From: an uncultured Alkaliphilus sp.
GTDB taxonomy: Bacteria; Bacillota; Clostridia; Peptostreptococcales; Natronincolaceae
NCBI GenBank assembly: GCA_938074565.1
Contig: CALJEQ010000006.1
Location: 451,672-515,671 of the forward strand
Reading direction: 5' to 3'
DNA: 64,000 nt
How positions within the stretch are numbered: position 1 is the first letter of the stretch; every line of letters begins with the position of its first letter. Positions 36,928-46,396 of this stretch are shown one piece after another. The translations under genes and the position numbers were made by a program. The notes beneath the pieces are model-generated. The model did not search any database. It worked only from the letters and a program-made list of their open reading frames with translations, and was not told the origin of the DNA.

Positions 36928-36964
36928 TTAGTTAAAAATAGTTTATTCTAAGGAGGTGAAGTGG

Positions 36965-37282
36965 ATGTTAGCAGTTGATAAAGATACATTTGAAGCAGAG
37001 GTATTACAATCAGAAGGTTATGTATTAGTTGATTTTTGGAGTGATGGATGCGAACCATGCAAAGCCTTAATGCCAGATATTGAAGCATTAGAAGAAGCGT
37101 ATGGTGCTCAAATCAAGTTTGTAAAACTTAATACAACTCAAGCTAGAAGATTAGCTATTAAAGAGAAGGTGTTGGGTTTACCAACCATCTCTATGTATAA
37201 AGATGGTGCTAAAATTGAAGAATTAACTAAAGAAGATGCAAACAAAGAAAATATTGAATCAATGATCAAGAAATTTATTTAG
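36965..37282 (+). CDS. trxA: Glycine-reductase-linked thioredoxin with a GCEPC active site
   Basis: This 105-residue thioredoxin carries [15 protein letters not shown]: the redox pair is Cys-Glu-Pro-Cys and not the usual Cys-Gly-Pro-Cys, and the preceding Trp is replaced. Variant sites such as GCVPC are known in thioredoxins encoded in glycine reductase operons. The cis-proline segment [12 protein letters not shown] is intact. I start at ATG 36965, since the AGGAGGTGA site (36951-36959) overlaps the track's GTG. It passes electrons from TrxB to the selenoprotein GrdA. Confidence 0.93.
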   Translation: MLAVDKDTFEAEVLQSEGYVLVDFWSDGCEPCKALMPDIEALEEAYGAQIKFVKLNTTQARRLAIKEKVLGLPTISMYKDGAKIEELTKEDANKENIESMIKKFI

Positions 37283-37291
37283 GGTTAACAT

Positions 37292-37307
37292 GGGCCTGAA
37301 AAGGCCC
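37292..37307 (+). other. Intercistronic hairpin between trxA and grdE
   Basis: GGGCCT and AGGCCC form a tight GC-rich stem with a four-base loop and no T run. It may mark an RNA processing or stability boundary, since GrdE is needed in larger amounts than the redox proteins. Confidence 0.5.
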
Positions 37308-37333
37308 TTGATAAATAAAGGGAGGTGAAGCTT

Positions 37334-38620
37334 GTGCGATTAGAATTAGGAAAAATCTTTATTAATGATGTACAATTCGGTAACACAACTAAGGTTGAAA
37401 ATGGAGTGTTATTCATTAACAAAGATGAAATGATCCAAGAAATTGGAGGAGATGAGCACATTAAGAGTATTGAGATTGAACTGGCTCATCCTGGTGAAGA
37501 GGTAAGAATAACACCAGTAAAGGATGTTATCGAGCCAAGAGTTAAAGTAGAAGGACCGGGAGGAATTTTTCCTGGAATATTAAGTAAGGTTGATACAGTT
37601 GGTACAGGTCGCACTCATGCATTAAAAAATGTTGCGGTTGTTACTGCTGGTAAAATCGTTGGTTTCCAAGAGGGAATCATTGATATGACAGGTCCTGGTG
37701 CAGATTATACACCCTTCTCAAAACTACACAATGTAGTTGTGATCGCTGATCCTATCGATGGTTTAAAACAGTATGACCATGAAGCAGCTGTAAGAATGAT
37801 TGGATTTAAAGCTGCTGCTTACCTTGGTAAAATTGCTAAAGATATACAACCTGATGAAGTAAAGGTATATGAAACTGAACCACTTTTAGAGTCAGTTAAA
37901 AAATACCCAGATCTTCCTAAAATAGGTTATGTATATATGCTTCAAACACAAGGTCTTCTACACGATACCTATGTTTATGGAGTAGATGCTAAGAAAATTG
38001 TCCCTACACTACTTTATCCAACTGAAATTATGGATGGTGCAATCATTAGTGGTAACTGTGTTTCTGCTTGTGACAAAAACCCAACCTATATTCACTTAAA
38101 CAATGGAATTATTGAAGATCTTTACGAAAAGCATGGTAAAGAAATTAATTTTGTTGGTGTAATAATCACCAATGAAAACGTATACCTAGCAGATAAGGAA
38201 AGATCATCCAACTGGACTGCAAAACTTTGTAAATATTTAGGATTAGATGGTGTAATCGTTTCTCAAGAAGGGTTTGGTAACCCAGATACAGACTTAATTA
38301 TGAACTGTAAAAAAATTGAAAACGAAGGCATTAAAACTGTAATTGTAACAGATGAATATGCTGGTAGAGATGGGGCATCTCAATCTTTAGCAGATGCTGA
38401 TGTTAAAGCTGACGCAGTTGTTACAAATGGTAATGCCAACGAAACCATTGTATTACCTCCAATGAAGAGATTAATTGGAACAACTAAATATGTAGATGTT
38501 ATTGCAGGTGGTTTCGATGGAAGTTTAAGACCAGATGGTAGTATTGAAGTTGAGATCCAAGCAATTACAGGTGCTACAAATGAAACAGGTTATGTAACAT
38601 TATCTGCAAAAGGATTCTAG
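37334..38620 (+). CDS. grdE: Glycine reductase component B, alpha/beta proprotein GrdE
   Basis: This 428-residue proprotein forms part of the glycine-specific component B. The segment IISGNCVSACDKN includes Asn241-Cys242, where family members split to produce two subunits and a carbonyl (pyruvoyl-type) group that binds glycine as a Schiff base. GrdB supplies the selenocysteine subunit. I start at GTG 37334, with GGAGGTGA just upstream, giving the family beginning MRLELGKIFIND; the track GTG at 37325 lies in the ribosome binding site. No in-frame TGA is present in this gene. Confidence 0.94.
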   Translation: MRLELGKIFINDVQFGNTTKVENGVLFINKDEMIQEIGGDEHIKSIEIELAHPGEEVRITPVKDVIEPRVKVEGPGGIFPGILSKVDTVGTGRTHALKNVAVVTAGKIVGFQEGIIDMTGPGADYTPFSKLHNVVVIADPIDGLKQYDHEAAVRMIGFKAAAYLGKIAKDIQPDEVKVYETEPLLESVKKYPDLPKIGYVYMLQTQGLLHDTYVYGVDAKKIVPTLLYPTEIMDGAIISGNCVSACDKNPTYIHLNNGIIEDLYEKHGKEINFVGVIITNENVYLADKERSSNWTAKLCKYLGLDGVIVSQEGFGNPDTDLIMNCKKIENEGIKTVIVTDEYAGRDGASQSLADADVKADAVVTNGNANETIVLPPMKRLIGTTKYVDVIAGGFDGSLRPDGSIEVEIQAITGATNETGYVTLSAKGF

Positions 38621-38682
38621 TAGATAAAATGTTAGATAATTTATTAGAACAGTATAAATAAAATAGAGGAAGGATGGTTAAA

Positions 38683-39153
38683 ATGTCTTTATTTGATGGA
38701 AAGAAAATCATCATTATTGGCGATAGAGATGGTATTCCGGGCCCAGCTATCGAAGAATGTTTAAAGACCACTAGTGCGGAAGTATTATTTTCTGCTACAG
38801 AATGTTTTGTCTGAACCGCTGCAGGCGCTATGGACCTAGAAAACCAAAAAAGAGTTAAGGATTTTACTGAGAAGTTTGGGGCAGAAAATGTCATTATACT
38901 TCTTGGAGCAGCTGAGGCTGAATCTGCTGGATTAGCAGCAGAAACAGTTACAAATGGCGATCCTACTTTTGCAGGTCCTTTAGCAGGAGTCCAGTTAGGA
39001 CTTAGAGTATTTCATGCTGTAGAAGCAGAATTTAAAGAAAATGTAGATGCAGGCGTATTTGACGATCAAATTGGTATGATGGAAATGGTACTAGACGTTG
39101 ATGCAATTGCTGCGGAAATGAATGCAATAAGAAGTGAATTTACAAAATATTAA
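38683..39153 (+). CDS. grdA: Glycine reductase complex selenoprotein A (selenocysteine at UGA)
   Basis: The full gene encodes 156 residues and is hidden in the ORF track, which shows only the part after an internal TGA. The frame runs from ATG 38683 (GAGGAAGG upstream), [17 protein letters not shown], to CFVU with TGA at 38812-38814, residue 44, and on through [14 protein letters not shown] to the stop at 39153. GrdA is known to hold Sec44 in a CxxU motif. It carries the carboxymethyl group from component B as a selenoether to component C and is then reduced again by thioredoxin. Translation needs SelB and a SECIS hairpin just after the UGA. Confidence 0.95.
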
Positions 39154-39201
39154 TCCGATGAAAATAACAATTCCCGTTAAAATTTAGAGAGGGGGGAAAC
39201 T

Positions 39202-40509
39202 ATGAGCAAAAAGAGAGTAGTTCATTATATTAACCAATTCTTCGCAGGTATCGGTGGAGAAGAAAAGGCAGACATCAAACCTGAAATAAGAGAAGGTGTT
39301 GTTGGGCCTGGAATGGCATTAAATGCAGCAATGAAAGAAGAAGCTGAAATCGTTGCAACTGTCATTTGTGGTGACTCTTACTTCAATGAAAATGTAGAGG
39401 AAGCTAAAGCTGCTATCATTGAGATGATTAAGGGATACAACCCTGATTTGTTTATAGCAGGTCCAGCTTTTAACGCAGGTAGATATGGAGTAGCGTGTGG
39501 TACCATCGGTAAAGCTGTTGCTGATGAATTACAAATTCCCGTATTATCTGGTATGTATATTGAAAATCCTGGTGCTGATATGTTTAAGAAAAGCATCTAT
39601 ATTGTTCAAACAGGTGATTCAGCTGCTACAATGAGAAAAGCTGTACCTGATATGTCAGCTCTTGCGCTTAAAATGTTGAGGGGTGAGGAAATTGGCTCTC
39701 CAGAAGCAGATAAATATATTTCCAGAGGAATAAGAAGAAATTACTTTGCTCAAGATAGAGGTTCTAAGAGAGCCGTTGATATGCTGTTAAAGAAGCTTAA
39801 AGGTGAAGAATTCGTTACAGAATATCCTATGCCTGACTTCGATAGAGTAGAACCAAACCCAGCAGTAAAAGACTTAACTAAGTCTAAAATTGCATTGGTA
39901 ACTTCTGGTGGTATTGTACCAAAGAATAACCCAGATAGAATTGAATCTTCAAGTGCATCAAAATATGGTGAATACGATATTTCTGGATTTAATGACTTAA
40001 CAGAAGCAGACCATGAAACAGCCCACGGTGGTTATGACCCTGTTTATGCTAATATTGACCCAGACAGAGTATTACCAGTGGATGTACTAAGAGACCTTGA
40101 AAAAGAAGGGGCTATTGGCGAGCTTTACAAATACTTTTATACAACTGTAGGAAATGGAACATCAGTTGCTAACTCTAAAGCCTTTGCCGCTGATTTTGCA
40201 AAAAAATTAAAAGCAGATGGCGTAGATGCAGTTATCTTAACCTCCACCTGAGGTACCTGTACACGTTGCGGTGCAACGATGGTGAAAGAAGTTGAAAGAG
40301 CTGGAATTCCAGTAGTTCACATTTGTACAGTAGTTCCAATCTCATTAACAGTAGGGGCAAACAGAATAGTTCCAGCAATCGCTATTCCACATCCATTAGG
40401 AAACCCTGCATTAGATGCTAATGAAGAGAAGAATTTAAGAAGAAAAATAGTGATGAAGTCTTTAGAGGCTTTAACAACAGAAGTAGACGGACAGACTGTT
40501 TTTGAATAA
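39202..40509 (+). CDS. grdB: Glycine reductase component B gamma subunit, selenoprotein (selenocysteine at UGA)
   Basis: The full frame is 435 residues, split in the track at an internal TGA (40249-40251). It reads MSKKRVVHYINQFFAGIGGEE at the start, ILTSTUGTCTRCGATMVKEVE at the join and ends at 40509. The selenocysteine is residue 350, as in characterised GrdB proteins. The separate ORF at 40279 is only the tail. GrdB attacks the glycine Schiff base on GrdE, releases ammonia and passes the carboxymethyl group to GrdA. AGAGAGGGGGG precedes the ATG. It lies 48 bases after grdA. Confidence 0.96.
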
Positions 40510-40515
40510 TAGAAT

Positions 40516-40541
40516 GCCGGTTGTTATCAGCAACCGGCTTT
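40516..40541 (+). other. Intercistronic hairpin between grdB and grdC
   Basis: GCCGGTTG and CAACCGGC form a perfect stem with a seven-base loop, followed by only TTTC. It could act as a weak terminator or protect the upstream selenoprotein mRNA from decay. Confidence 0.55.
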
Positions 40542-40590
40542 CAATATATTATAAATAAGTATGTTTTTAAATTCTATGGAGGTGAAATTA

Positions 40591-42129
40591 ATGGCATATG
40601 CAGTAGTAAAAGGTGGAGGTTTTGTTTTAATTCATACACCTGACATGATTACCCATAACGGGACAACTCAAACTACAGAAAGATTGGTTAATCCAGATTC
40701 AGAGTACTTAAAAAAATTGCCTAATTATTATCGTACTTATGAGGAAGTTATAAGCTATCCTCCAAATCAAGTTTATATTGGTACAATTAAGCCAGAAGAC
40801 TTAAGAAGTTATGAAATGCCATGGTATAAGCAACAGGTTGAAGGAGCAACTCGAAATGGTAAGCATGGTGAAATCATGCCTCAAGAAGAATTCCTTGCTA
40901 TGTTAAAAATGGTAGATGTATTTGACTTAGTTAAGTTAAATAAAGAATTTACAAACATGGTAAAGCCAAAATTTAATCAACATCCTTTAATGACTGAGGC
41001 GATGGTAGCTAAGCTTAAAGATGGAGATGACATGGTAGAGATTGAAAAATATCTTAACGAACAACATGCAGAGCCACTATACCACGATAATAAATTAATA
41101 GGTTGTGTAAAAAGAGCCCATGATATTGACCCTAACTTAAATGCTCATGTTATACTTGAAAACTTAATTGTTAAGGCTTCGGGAGTATTAGCATTTCAAC
41201 ATTTGTTAGATAAAAATAACATTGATGTAACAACAATTGATTATGTTATTGAGTGTTCTGAAGAAGCCTGCGGAGATATTAATCAAAGAGGTGGCGGTAA
41301 CTTTGCTAAGGCAATTGCAGAAACTGTAGGAGCAGTAAATGCAACAGGTTCTGACACAAGAGGTTTTTGTGCTGCACCAACCCATGCATTAATTGAAGCA
41401 GCAGCTTTAGTTCAAGCAGGAGTTTTTGAAAATGTGGTAATTGTTGCTGGTGGAGCTGTAGCAAAACTTGGTATGAATGGTAAAGACCACGTTAAGAAGG
41501 AAATGCCGGTATTAGAAGATGTAATGGGTGGATTTGCTGTTTTAATTAGTAAAAACGATGGAGTACACCCTATTCTAAGAACAGACCTAGTAGGAAGACA
41601 CAAGGTAGGAACTGGTTCTGCACCACAAAATGTTATTACAGCATTAATTACAGAACCACTAGATAAAGGTGGATTAAAAATTACTGATGTAGATAAGTAT
41701 TCAGTTGAAATGCAAAATCCAGACATCACAAAGCCAGCAGGAGCAGGAGATGTACCAGAAGCTAACTATAAGATGATTGCAGCCCTTGGAGTTAAGCGGG
41801 GTGAATTAGAAAGAACAGCAGTAAATACCTTTGTTGAAAAACATGGGATGCCGGGTTGGGCACCAACTCAAGGTCATATTCCATCAGGAGTACCATATTT
41901 AAGTCATGCAGTTGAAGCTTTCTTAAATGGAGAGATTCAAAGAACAATGATAGTTGGAAAAGGAAGTTTATTCCTAGGAAGAATGACAAATCAATTTGAT
42001 GGAATTTCAATTGTAATGGAAAAGAATGATGGTCAAACTGGTGACAAAGCAACAGGTGTGTCGGAAACTGAAGTTAAAACAATGATCGCAGAAGCAATGA
42101 GAAATTTTGCGTCCCATCTATTACAATAG
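40591..42129 (+). CDS. grdC: Glycine reductase component C beta subunit GrdC
   Basis: This 512-residue protein is the FabH-like (ketoacyl-synthase-type) half of component C, which converts the carboxymethyl group on GrdA into acetyl phosphate. A thiolase-fold core contains VIECSEEACGDINQRGGGNFAKA and later HGMPGWAPTQGHIPSGVPYLSHA with conserved His. I start at ATG 40591, behind GGAGGTGA, giving MAYAVVKGGGFV; the track start at 40561 is upstream of that site. It lies 11 bases before grdD, so the two subunits are coupled. Confidence 0.94.
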   Translation: MAYAVVKGGGFVLIHTPDMITHNGTTQTTERLVNPDSEYLKKLPNYYRTYEEVISYPPNQVYIGTIKPEDLRSYEMPWYKQQVEGATRNGKHGEIMPQEEFLAMLKMVDVFDLVKLNKEFTNMVKPKFNQHPLMTEAMVAKLKDGDDMVEIEKYLNEQHAEPLYHDNKLIGCVKRAHDIDPNLNAHVILENLIVKASGVLAFQHLLDKNNIDVTTIDYVIECSEEACGDINQRGGGNFAKAIAETVGAVNATGSDTRGFCAAPTHALIEAAALVQAGVFENVVIVAGGAVAKLGMNGKDHVKKEMPVLEDVMGGFAVLISKNDGVHPILRTDLVGRHKVGTGSAPQNVITALITEPLDKGGLKITDVDKYSVEMQNPDITKPAGAGDVPEANYKMIAALGVKRGELERTAVNTFVEKHGMPGWAPTQGHIPSGVPYLSHAVEAFLNGEIQRTMIVGKGSLFLGRMTNQFDGISIVMEKNDGQTGDKATGVSETEVKTMIAEAMRNFASHLLQ

Positions 42130-42140
42130 GGGTGATCTAA

Positions 42141-43325
42141 ATGGCTGAAAATAAAGTATTAAAAGAAATGATTGGTAAAGTATTCAATGATATTGCTGAT
42201 GCTATTGAAACTGGGCAATTTTCAAAATCCATCAGAATAGGTTTAACTACTCTTGGTAGTGAAAAAGGAGTAGAAAATCTTGTAAAAGGTGGAGAAATTG
42301 CCGCTAATCGTGGCGGTGGTTTTGAAGTAATACTAATTGGCCCCAAAATAGATACTAAGCTACAACTGGTGGAAGCCAACACGGAAGAAGAAATGCATAA
42401 AAAAATGGAGGAACTATTGGACAATGGAACAATAGATGCTTGCGTTACAATGCATTATAACTTCCCGATAGGTGTTTCAACTGTTGGAAGGGTAATTACA
42501 CCTGGAAAAGGAAAAGAATTATTTATTGCCACCACAACAGGAACATCATCTCCCCATCGTACAGAAGCAATGGTTAAAAATGCCTTAAATGGTATTATTG
42601 CCGCTAAAGCTACAGGTATAGAAAACCCCACAGTAGGTATTCTAAATGTCGATGGAGCTAGACAGGTGGAAAGAGCACTAAATGAATTGACTGCCAATGG
42701 ATATAAAGTCAATTTTACTGAAAGTGGACGTTCTGATGGTGGAGCTGTTATGAGGGGTAATGACCTGTTGGCAGGTACTCCAGATATTATGATTCAAGAT
42801 ACATTAACAGGAAACATATTAATGAAAATGTTCTCTGCCTTTACAACAGGGGGAGACTATGAAGCAACTGGCTATGGTTATGGACCAGGAATTGGAGAAG
42901 GATATGACCGAACTGTATTAATCCTTTCTAGAGCCTCTGGAACACCAGTTGTTGCCAATGCCCTACAATATGCGGCAGACTTAGTAAGAGGAAACGTTAA
43001 AGAAGTTGCGAAAAGAGAATTTGCAGCTGCAAAGAAGGCAAAGTTAGATGAAATTTTAAAGTCCCTAACTAAAGATACGAAAAAAGCATCCACCGACGAT
43101 GAAATTGTAACTGCTCCTCCTCAAGAAGTGGTAACAGGTTCAATTGCAGGAATAGACATTATGGACTTAGAAGATGCTGTTAAAGCTTTATGGAAAAAAG
43201 GAATATATGCAGAAAGCGGTATGGGCTGTACAGGACCAATCGTTATGGTTAATGAAGATAAAATGACTGACGCTATAAATGTATTGGCTGATGCAGGTTT
43301 TGTTGCTAAAGAGTCTGCTTGTTAA
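42141..43325 (+). CDS. grdD: Glycine reductase component C alpha subunit GrdD
   Basis: This 394-residue PlsX-like protein forms component C with GrdC and releases acetyl phosphate, a direct source of ATP through acetate kinase. The N-terminal part has IRIGLTTLGSEKGVENLVKGGE, and the centre TTTGTSSPHRTEAMVKNALNGI. A C-terminal ESGMGCTGPIVMV contains Cys363, the likely counterpart of the acetyl-carrying cysteine reported near the end of characterised GrdD. GGGGTGA precedes the ATG. An intrinsic terminator closes the operon. Confidence 0.94.
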   Translation: MAENKVLKEMIGKVFNDIADAIETGQFSKSIRIGLTTLGSEKGVENLVKGGEIAANRGGGFEVILIGPKIDTKLQLVEANTEEEMHKKMEELLDNGTIDACVTMHYNFPIGVSTVGRVITPGKGKELFIATTTGTSSPHRTEAMVKNALNGIIAAKATGIENPTVGILNVDGARQVERALNELTANGYKVNFTESGRSDGGAVMRGNDLLAGTPDIMIQDTLTGNILMKMFSAFTTGGDYEATGYGYGPGIGEGYDRTVLILSRASGTPVVANALQYAADLVRGNVKEVAKREFAAAKKAKLDEILKSLTKDTKKASTDDEIVTAPPQEVVTGSIAGIDIMDLEDAVKALWKKGIYAESGMGCTGPIVMVNEDKMTDAINVLADAGFVAKESAC

Positions 43326-43330
43326 TAAAG

Positions 43331-43367
43331 AAAATCCCTTGACTTAGTTTAGGTCAAGGGATTTTTA
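43331..43367 (+). terminator. Intrinsic terminator of the glycine reductase operon
   Basis: AAATCCCTTGAC and GTCAAGGGATTT form a 12-base-pair stem with a nine-base loop, followed by TTAT. Confidence 0.88.
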
Positions 43368-43537
43368 TGCATAAAAGACAAAGACGATTAATAGAATGTA
43401 TGGACAAGTAAGAATATAAAAAAGGTGTAAGATGCAAAATTTATGCCAACAATTTGAAATTACACATAATATCTTTATTATTTAATTAATAAATGTTATA
43501 ATAGGTTTAATAACTAAAAAGGTGAGGATGGTTAAAC

Positions 43538-44932
43538 ATGAGAATGGGTTATAATTTACAACTAGAACAATCACAAAAATTAATTATGACGCCACAACTT
43601 CAACAGGCAATTAAAATACTTCAATTAAATGCAATAGAACTAGATCAATTTATTCAAAAAGAAATTGAAACCAATCCCTTTTTAGAATTAAATGAAAACT
43701 ATGAAACAGATTATGAAAAGAATATTAAAGAAATAAAAAGGGATAAGGTTAAAGAAATTGACTGGAAAGAATATAGTGATGACTATCATAGCAGAGGAGA
43801 CAGTTTTAGTAAAGGTTCTTACTCTGGTGAAAACGATTTCAATTACGAAAATATGGTATCTGAAAAACCCACCCTACAAGATTATTTAATGTCTCAATTT
43901 CACTTAACTATTTTAAATAAAAAATATCATCAAGTAGGTGAGTATATTATTTATAGTTTAGATGAAAATGGATATCTAAATTTAGCAATAGATGAAATCG
44001 TCAAGGAGTTTGACTTGGAAGTAAAAGTTGTAGAGAATATATTAAAGGTAATACAAACCTTTGATCCTCCAGGGATAGCAGCACGAAACTTAAAAGAATG
44101 TTTGTTAATACAGTTGTCGCATCTTGGTATAGACTATCCAAAAGCATATGAGGTAATAGAAAAATATCTGGAAGAAATTGCTGATAATAAGTACCCCCAT
44201 GTGGCAAAAAAACTGAATGTTTCAGTTGAGGAAGTGCAAAAAATATGCGATTTAATTAGAACTTTAGAGCCTAAACCTGGAAGAAAGTTTTCATCCTTCA
44301 ACCACACATACATTGTACCCGATGTAGTGGTGAAAAAGGTAGGGCATGAATATATAATAGTTGTTAATGATTATAATGGGCCTCGTTTAATGATTAGAGA
44401 AGATTACCGAAAAATGTTACTCTCTAATGATGAAAATTCTGAAACAGTGAAATACATTAATGATAAATTAAATTCTGCCAGTTGGCTTATTAAAAGTATA
44501 GAACAAAGACAACAAACAATCTACAAAGTTGTGGAAATGATTATAAGAAGACAAAAAGATTTTTTTGAATATGGTAAAAAGTTTTTAAAGCCTATGACAT
44601 TAAAGGAAATTGCTGAAGAAATTAATGTTCATGAATCTACTGTAAGTAGAGCAACCAATGGAAAATATGTTGAAACACCCATTGGAACCTTTGAATTAAA
44701 ATACTTTTTCACCAGTGGAATAGAGGGAGACAATGGTGAAGGGGTGTCAGCAGAAAGTGTGAAGAGTTTTATTAAAGAAATTATTGAAGGAGAGAATCCT
44801 AAAAAGCCATTAAGTGATAGTAAGATTACAGATCTATTATCTGCTAAAGGGATGACCATTTCTAGAAGAACAGTAGCTAAATATAGGGATGACCTATTAA
44901 TACCGCCGTCATCAAAAAGAAAGAGATTCTAA
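43538..44932 (+). CDS. rpoN: RNA polymerase sigma-54 factor
   Basis: This 464-residue sigma factor begins with the glutamine-rich activator-interacting region (LEQSQKLIMTPQLQQAIKILQ). It has the core-binding and helix-turn-helix regions (LKEIAEEINVHESTVSRATNGKYVETPIGTFELKYFF) and ends with the RpoN box SRRTVAKYRDDLLIPPS, which binds the -24 element. All three regions are complete. It is transcribed alone, between two terminators, just upstream of cggR, an arrangement often seen in Firmicutes. I did not find a clear sigma-54 promoter in the window. Confidence 0.96.
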   Translation: MRMGYNLQLEQSQKLIMTPQLQQAIKILQLNAIELDQFIQKEIETNPFLELNENYETDYEKNIKEIKRDKVKEIDWKEYSDDYHSRGDSFSKGSYSGENDFNYENMVSEKPTLQDYLMSQFHLTILNKKYHQVGEYIIYSLDENGYLNLAIDEIVKEFDLEVKVVENILKVIQTFDPPGIAARNLKECLLIQLSHLGIDYPKAYEVIEKYLEEIADNKYPHVAKKLNVSVEEVQKICDLIRTLEPKPGRKFSSFNHTYIVPDVVVKKVGHEYIIVVNDYNGPRLMIREDYRKMLLSNDENSETVKYINDKLNSASWLIKSIEQRQQTIYKVVEMIIRRQKDFFEYGKKFLKPMTLKEIAEEINVHESTVSRATNGKYVETPIGTFELKYFFTSGIEGDNGEGVSAESVKSFIKEIIEGENPKKPLSDSKITDLLSAKGMTISRRTVAKYRDDLLIPPSSKRKRF

Positions 44933-44934
44933 CA

Positions 44935-44962
44935 AAAATCGGGGAAATTCCCGATTTTTTTT
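44935..44962 (+). terminator. Intrinsic terminator after rpoN
   Basis: AAAATCGGG and CCCGATTTT form a stem around GAAATT, followed by a T run. Confidence 0.85.
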
Positions 44963-45184
44963 GTTTTTTTATATAGAAAAGTTATATTTACGTGATTAAA
45001 AACACATTGATATACAGTAGGTGTTTAACAAAAAATATTAAAAAATAAGAATTTTAGAGACTTTTGATATAATATATAAAATAATTATATTCTATTTTGT
45101 GTATAAATATAAAATGGTAAGTCAATAAAATTCACTAGCTTCAGTTTCTTAATATAAATTTCTAAAATTTTTCAACAAAAGAGA

Positions 45185-45213
45185 TTGATTATTGGAATAT
45201 AGTGTTATATAAT
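45185..45213 (+). promoter_or_regulatory. Promoter of the cggR glycolytic operon
   Basis: TTGATT and TATAAT are separated by 17 bases. Transcription would start near 45220, so the CggR operator at 45249 lies in the early transcribed region. The rest of the 374-base gap from 44933 holds the rpoN terminator and AT-rich sequence. Confidence 0.7.
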
Positions 45214-45248
45214 AAATTTGTAGTGAAGTTCATTTTTTTTACAGCAAT

Positions 45249-45284
45249 AGGGACATAATATGCATATGTGGGACTTCATTAGTC
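45249..45284 (+). promoter_or_regulatory. CggR operator
   Basis: The sequence reads AGGGAC-N6-TGCA-N4-TGGGAC-N6-AGTC. This matches the spacing of the direct-repeat operator known for Bacillus CggR (CGGGAC-N6-TGTC-N4-CGGGAC-N6-TGTC) with a few base differences. It lies between the promoter and the cggR ribosome binding site, so bound repressor would block elongation. Fructose-1,6-bisphosphate relieves binding in the characterised system. Confidence 0.82.
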
Positions 45285-45306
45285 CATGCAACAGGGGAGG
45301 TAAAAG

Positions 45307-46329
45307 ATGAAGGAAATCATCAATATACAGAAAAAAATAATTCCAGAAGCTTTTGCCACATTAGAAAAAAGATATGATATTTTAAGAAACATATCAATAC
45401 TACAGCCTATTGGCAGAAGAGCTTTAGCCAACAGACTTTCTTTAGGGGAAAGAATAGTTAGAAGTGAAATTGAGTTCCTTAAAGGTCAAGACTTAATTGA
45501 TGTTAATGTAGCAGGTATGATGATTACAAAGGATGGAGATGTTTTAGTAGATCAACTAAAAGAAATGATTTATCATTTGAAGGGAATTAGTGGACTACAA
45601 GAACAATTAAAAAGAAAATTACAACTTGAAAAAGTTTTTATTGTACCAGGTAACATTGAAAATGATGAATATGTAATTAGTGATCTTTCAAAAACAACTT
45701 CTCGTATACTAGAAGGTCAAATCTTAGAAAACAGCATTGTTGGTGTAACCGGTGGTAACACAATGGCAGCTGTAGCAAATGAAATGACTCAACAAACAAA
45801 GGATCGAGGAATTGTAGTTGTTCCTGCCCGTGGAGGTCTTGGAAAAAAGGTTGAGGGTCAAGCAAATACCATTGCCGCAAAAATGGCTGGTAAATTTAAA
45901 GGAACGTATCAATTGCTTCATGTTTCAGATACTTTAAGTCAAGAGGCAATTAAAAGTCTATTGCAAGATCCTGAAATTAAACGAATAACTGATTTAATTA
46001 AACAGGTGAATGTACTATTGTTTGGTATTGGACGAGCAGACAAAATGGCACAAAGACGAGAACTATCAAAAGAGACTGTAGATTTATTACAGGAACGAAA
46101 GGCAGTTGCCGAAGCTTTTGGTTATTACTTCAATAGAGAAGGTGAAATTGTCCACGAAATGAAGACAGTCGGAATAGACTTAGATGATTTCAACAATGTA
46201 CCTGTAACCATTGGTGTGGCAGGGGGACCTAATAAAGCAGAGGCAATACTAGCAATTACTAAAATTAAGAAAGACATGATTTTGGTAATTGACGAAGGTG
46301 CAACAAGAGAAATATTAGACAAATATTAG
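45307..46329 (+). CDS. cggR: Central glycolytic genes regulator CggR (SorC family)
   Basis: This 340-residue repressor has an N-terminal helix-turn-helix (IGRRALANRLSLGERIVRSEIEFLKGQDLI) and a C-terminal SorC-type sugar-phosphate domain (SIVGVTGGNTMAAVANEM, ARGGLGKKVEGQANTIAAKMA, LLFGIGRADKMAQRR). By family it represses the gap-pgk-tpiA-gpmI-eno genes and is released by fructose-1,6-bisphosphate. Its own gene is first in the operon and carries a matching operator, so it is autoregulated. GGGGAGG precedes the ATG. Confidence 0.95.
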   Translation: MKEIINIQKKIIPEAFATLEKRYDILRNISILQPIGRRALANRLSLGERIVRSEIEFLKGQDLIDVNVAGMMITKDGDVLVDQLKEMIYHLKGISGLQEQLKRKLQLEKVFIVPGNIENDEYVISDLSKTTSRILEGQILENSIVGVTGGNTMAAVANEMTQQTKDRGIVVVPARGGLGKKVEGQANTIAAKMAGKFKGTYQLLHVSDTLSQEAIKSLLQDPEIKRITDLIKQVNVLLFGIGRADKMAQRRELSKETVDLLQERKAVAEAFGYYFNREGEIVHEMKTVGIDLDDFNNVPVTIGVAGGPNKAEAILAITKIKKDMILVIDEGATREILDKY

Positions 46330-46396
46330 ATAATAAGTTTATGCTTTTAAAGCAAATTTAAATAAAATTATTTTTTATATCATAGGAGGTAATAAC

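Noticed and set aside
38830-39153. ORF starting at 38830
   Set aside because: It is the tail of grdA; the internal ATG has no ribosome binding site and the upstream frame matches GrdA through the UGA.
40279-40509. Separate 76-residue ORF after grdB
   Set aside because: It is the part of grdB downstream of the selenocysteine codon, in the same frame.
42137-42424. Minus-strand ORFs over grdD, and similar antisense ORFs elsewhere (for example 2682, 20207, 41412, 54331)
   Set aside because: They lie opposite strongly recognised genes, lack ribosome binding sites and have the composition expected of antisense shadows.
43368-43537. Sigma-54 promoter near rpoN or elsewhere
   Set aside because: No TGGCAC-N5-TTGCA-type sequence with correct spacing was recognised.
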